From positions 124,962 through 140,853 of the forward strand of contig FR880832.1 in assembly GCA_000434615.1 (NCBI GenBank): a stretch of DNA of 15,892 nucleotides. The letters run 5' to 3'. Shown here piece by piece: positions 13,172-15,892 of the stretch (positions are counted from its first letter, which is position 1; each line of letters begins with the position of its first letter). This stretch comes from Clostridium sp. CAG:510 (GTDB lineage: Bacteria; Bacillota; Clostridia; Lachnospirales; Lachnospiraceae). Under the pieces are notes generated by a model. That model did no database searches and was not told the origin of the DNA. It saw only the letters and a list, made by a program, of their open reading frames with translations. The translations under genes and the position numbers were made by a program.

Positions 13172-14905
13172 TTATTTACCCTCTCGTTTTGCCATTTCCT
13201 GTAACAGCTTTTCCAGATCATCCCCGGGCATGGGTTTTCCCAGATAATAGCCCTGGATAATATGGCAGCCGATTTCTTTCATGTAATTAAGCTGTTCTTC
13301 TTCCTCCACACCCTCTGCGATGGTCTCGTAGCCTAACTTGTTTACCATGGTAATCACGGACTCCATGATAATGCGGGTGGAACGGTCCGTCATGACTCTG
13401 TCCACAAAGCTCTTGTCGATTTTCAAAGTGTCTATGGGCAGACCGTTTAAGTAAGACAGGGAAGAATAACCGGTTCCGAAATCATCCAGGGAAATACGGA
13501 TACCATATTCCCTGAGCTGCATGAGTTTTCCCTTTACATCTGCGAAATCGTCAATCAGGATGCTCTCCGTGATTTCAATTTCGATTTCCTTCGGGTCCAC
13601 TCCGTACGTGTGAATGATTTCCATCAGTTTATTTACAAAATCCTTGCGTTTATACTGTACCGCGGATATATTGATGGACATAATCATGGAAACGCCGTAC
13701 TCGGCTCTCCACTTTGCATACTGCCGTATACTTTCTTCAATAACCCAGCCGCCAATGGGTATAATGGCGCCGTTCTTTTCCGCAATGGGAATAAAAACGG
13801 ACGGGCTGATCATTTTATTTTCCTGATTTCTCCAGCGGATAAGTGCTTCCACGCCGCGGAGCTTTTCTCCGTTCGTGTAATACTGCGGCTGGAAATACAG
13901 ACAGAAATTATTGTTGAATATAGCTTCCTTTAACTGGTTTTCAATGCTTGCCTTCTGTAAAAAGTCCTGCAGAATGGGGGCATCAAAATACTGGATAGAG
14001 GATTTGCCGCCGGATTTTGCCTTGAACATGACAATTTCCGCACAGTTAATCAGCTCTAAAACGGACTGGGAGGCTTCCGGATACTCTGCCACACCAATAC
14101 TGACGGTCAGATGAATGTCCGTGCCGTCACTAAGTACAAAGCCCTTTGCCATCCTCTCCTGAATTTTATGATAAATACTCTCTACACTTCTGTCCCCCAC
14201 AGGATCATAGACAGCCATACAGAAAATATCACTGTTCATGTGGCAGGTAATGCATTTATCACTGGAAAATATCCCTAAGAACTGTCCGCACTGCTGGATA
14301 ACTTCGTCGCCTACCAGCATACCGAGACCGTCGTTGATTTTCCTAAAGTCGTCAATGTCCACAATCAGAACACTGACAATCACCTGTTCCTCTTCCGCTT
14401 TTTTTACCATGTCACCCAGAAGCTTTACAAAATAGTTGCGGTTGAAAAGAGCGGTCTGGTTGTCGTAATAGGACAGGTATTCCAGTTCTTCCTGCTGGTT
14501 TTTAAAACGGGTAATATCCTTTACGCAGATCATTTTATCCACCGGATTTTTTTCTTTGTCGTAAAGGACCCGGCTCTCAAAGGAAAGCCAGGTTCTGCCG
14601 TTGTTTAAGCGGCATTCCGTAAAATCACGTTCTTCTCCGTTGTCTTCCGGGAAAAGAGCATTTTTAAGAGAGTCCCTTTCCTCTTCCGGCACTTCCCTTA
14701 AAAGGAGTAAAAGCTCCTCTCCGGATTTTACCATGTAGGGAAAAGCAGCGTCCCAGTTGCCGATGGTAATGACTTCGTCCTTCTTAAAATTGTAATATAA
14801 AAAGGCATTATGTGAGGTGTCACAAACCATCCGGAACAGTTTATCCCGTCCCGGATATTCCTCATTTTTTGTGTTCAGGAACTCGGTCTGCTTCTCCTTA
14901 ATCAT
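13172..14905 (-). CDS. PAS-GGDEF-EAL protein, probable cyclic-di-GMP phosphodiesterase
   Basis: Encodes 577 residues with no membrane segment. Residues 20-135 look like a PAS sensor domain ending in the usual DITRFKNQQEELEYLSYYD linker. Residues 140-308 are a GGDEF domain whose signature is NSDIF at 224-228, so diguanylate cyclase activity should be lost. Residues 320-570 are an EAL domain with the needed residues: EALIRW at 353-358, SINIS at 410-414, EIEITES at 442-448, LDDFGTGYSS at 473-482, LKIDKSF at 494-500, AEGVE at 530-534 and Q551 before GYYLGKP. It should hydrolyse c-di-GMP, with PAS and the dead GGDEF as control modules. The ATG has AGGGAGG six bases upstream. It lies 22 bases after asd and three before the ATPase. 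Confidence 0.9.
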   Translation of the reverse strand: MIKEKQTEFLNTKNEEYPGRDKLFRMVCDTSHNAFLYYNFKKDEVITIGNWDAAFPYMVKSGEELLLLLREVPEEERDSLKNALFPEDNGEERDFTECRLNNGRTWLSFESRVLYDKEKNPVDKMICVKDITRFKNQQEELEYLSYYDNQTALFNRNYFVKLLGDMVKKAEEEQVIVSVLIVDIDDFRKINDGLGMLVGDEVIQQCGQFLGIFSSDKCITCHMNSDIFCMAVYDPVGDRSVESIYHKIQERMAKGFVLSDGTDIHLTVSIGVAEYPEASQSVLELINCAEIVMFKAKSGGKSSIQYFDAPILQDFLQKASIENQLKEAIFNNNFCLYFQPQYYTNGEKLRGVEALIRWRNQENKMISPSVFIPIAEKNGAIIPIGGWVIEESIRQYAKWRAEYGVSMIMSINISAVQYKRKDFVNKLMEIIHTYGVDPKEIEIEITESILIDDFADVKGKLMQLREYGIRISLDDFGTGYSSLSYLNGLPIDTLKIDKSFVDRVMTDRSTRIIMESVITMVNKLGYETIAEGVEEEEQLNYMKEIGCHIIQGYYLGKPMPGDDLEKLLQEMAKREGK

Positions 14906-14927
14906 AATGCCTCCCTTAAGTTACGTT

Positions 14928-15892
14928 TTATTTTTTGGTGATATAACCCTGCGCCTTTAACAGCTCTGCACAGAGAACGGCTCCGCCTGCGGCGCCTCTT
15001 ACGGTATTGTGGGAAAGTCCTACGAACTTCCAGTCGTATACGGTGTCTTCACGAAGTCTGCCTACGCTGATGCCCATACCGTTTTCAAAATCCACATCCA
15101 GAGCTACCTGGGGACGATTGTCCTCTTCCAGATACTGGATGAACTGCTTCGGTGCGCTGGGAAGTGCAAGCTCCTGGGGAAGTCCCTTGAAGTTTACCAG
15201 CTTCTCGATTAACTGCTCTTTGGTGGGTTTCTTCTTAAATTTAACAAATACGGCTGCGGTGTGTCCGTTAAGTACCGGTACACGGATGCACTGGCAGGTA
15301 ATAACAGGGCTCTCTGCCGGTACGATAACGCCGTCTTTGATTTCACCCCAGATTCTTAAGGGCTCCTTCTCGGACTTTTCTTCTTCACCGCCGATGTAAG
15401 GAATAATGTTTCCTACCATTTCCGGCCAGTCTTTAAAGGTCTTTCCGGCGCCGGAGATTGCCTGATAAGTGGTAGCCACTACTTCATAAGGTTCAAATTC
15501 CTTCCATGCGGTAAGAACCGGTGCGTAGCTCTGGATGGAGCAGTTGGGTTTTACGGCTACAAAGCCTCTCTCGGTACCCAGTCTCTTCTTCTGGAATTCG
15601 ATAACCTTCATATGCTCCGGGTTGATTTCGGGAACCACCATGGGAACATCCGGTGTCCATCTGTGTGCGCTGTTATTGGAAACAACAGGGGTTTCGGTCT
15701 TGGCATAAGCCTCTTCAATCGCCTTGATTTCTTCTTTGGTCATGTCTACGGCGCTGAATACGAAATCCACCTGTGATGCTACTTTTTCTACCTCATTGAC
15801 ATTCATAACCATGATTTTCTTCACGGCTTCGGGCATGGGCGTGGTCATTTTCCAACGGTCTCCGACTGCCTCCTCGTATGTCTTTCCTGCTG
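14928..15892 (-). CDS. asd: Aspartate-semialdehyde dehydrogenase, C-terminal 321 codons
   Basis: The frame is open to the right edge of the window (AGKTYEEAVGDRWKM precedes the first internal ATG at 15848), so the true start and the NADP-binding glycine loop lie outside. The enzyme reduces aspartyl phosphate to aspartate semialdehyde for lysine/diaminopimelate, threonine and methionine synthesis. The active-site cysteine sits in VKPNCSIQSY, and NNSAHRWTPDVPMVVPEINP and GHTAAVFVKFKKKPTKEQL fit the archaeal/fungal-type branch (about 350-360 residues) rather than the classical E. coli type. The closing segment LSHNTVRGAAGGAVLCAELL is also typical. The stop is 22 bases before the EAL-protein start with no terminator between, so read-through into the downstream genes is likely. 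Confidence 0.9.
   Translation of the reverse strand, partial: AGKTYEEAVGDRWKMTTPMPEAVKKIMVMNVNEVEKVASQVDFVFSAVDMTKEEIKAIEEAYAKTETPVVSNNSAHRWTPDVPMVVPEINPEHMKVIEFQKKRLGTERGFVAVKPNCSIQSYAPVLTAWKEFEPYEVVATTYQAISGAGKTFKDWPEMVGNIIPYIGGEEEKSEKEPLRIWGEIKDGVIVPAESPVITCQCIRVPVLNGHTAAVFVKFKKKPTKEQLIEKLVNFKGLPQELALPSAPKQFIQYLEEDNRPQVALDVDFENGMGISVGRLREDTVYDWKFVGLSHNTVRGAAGGAVLCAELLKAQGYITKK

Overview
The window reads as chromosomal DNA of an anaerobic Firmicute, most likely a Clostridia/Lachnospiraceae member. Reasons: strong AGGAGG-type ribosome binding sites, a GGGtGRT-family protein next to an Fe-S scaffold-like protein, a topoisomerase III carrying clostridial-type zinc-ribbon repeats, and mixed AT-rich and moderately GC-rich genes. 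This placement is an inference from family content. Every gene I accept lies on the minus strand, so transcription runs from high to low coordinates.

Reading in the direction of transcription. (1) 15892-7571 is a tight five-gene run: the end of an archaeal/fungal-type aspartate-semialdehyde dehydrogenase (cut by the window edge), a PAS-GGDEF-EAL cyclic-di-GMP protein with a ruined GGDEF motif and an intact EAL site, an ATPase_2/DUF234-like ATPase, a 1195-residue type IA topoisomerase III with five tandem zinc-ribbon repeats and a TTG start, and a left-handed beta-helix acyltransferase-like protein. Gaps are 22, 3, 2 and -23 bases. (2) 7455-5729 is a two-gene operon of a NifU-like protein and a GGGtGRT protein, closed by a clear intrinsic terminator at 5664-5699. 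Its function is not established as far as I know.

(3) 5635-2509 is a toxin-antitoxin patch. It holds an intact hipB-like regulator behind a promoter with three evenly spaced copies of an operator, a hipA gene broken by two internal deletions, and an intact abiEi/abiEii-type pair behind a perfect-consensus sigma-A promoter. A plus-strand promoter, ribosome binding site and start codon with no matching gene sits between hipA and abiEi. (4) 2381-1 holds an XRE regulator fused to a zinc-ribbon domain, an overlapping 69-codon gene, two DUF2752 membrane proteins, a zinc-ribbon/DUF4234 membrane protein and the start of a second zinc-ribbon protein whose N-terminus copies that of its neighbour.

The most promising uncharacterised material is the cyclic-di-GMP/ATPase/topoisomerase run, the GGGtGRT/NifU-like pair and the zinc-ribbon/DUF4234/DUF2752 membrane cluster. 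No rRNA, tRNA, CRISPR array, insertion sequence or phage structural gene is visible. No stretch longer than about 300 bases lacks a gene.
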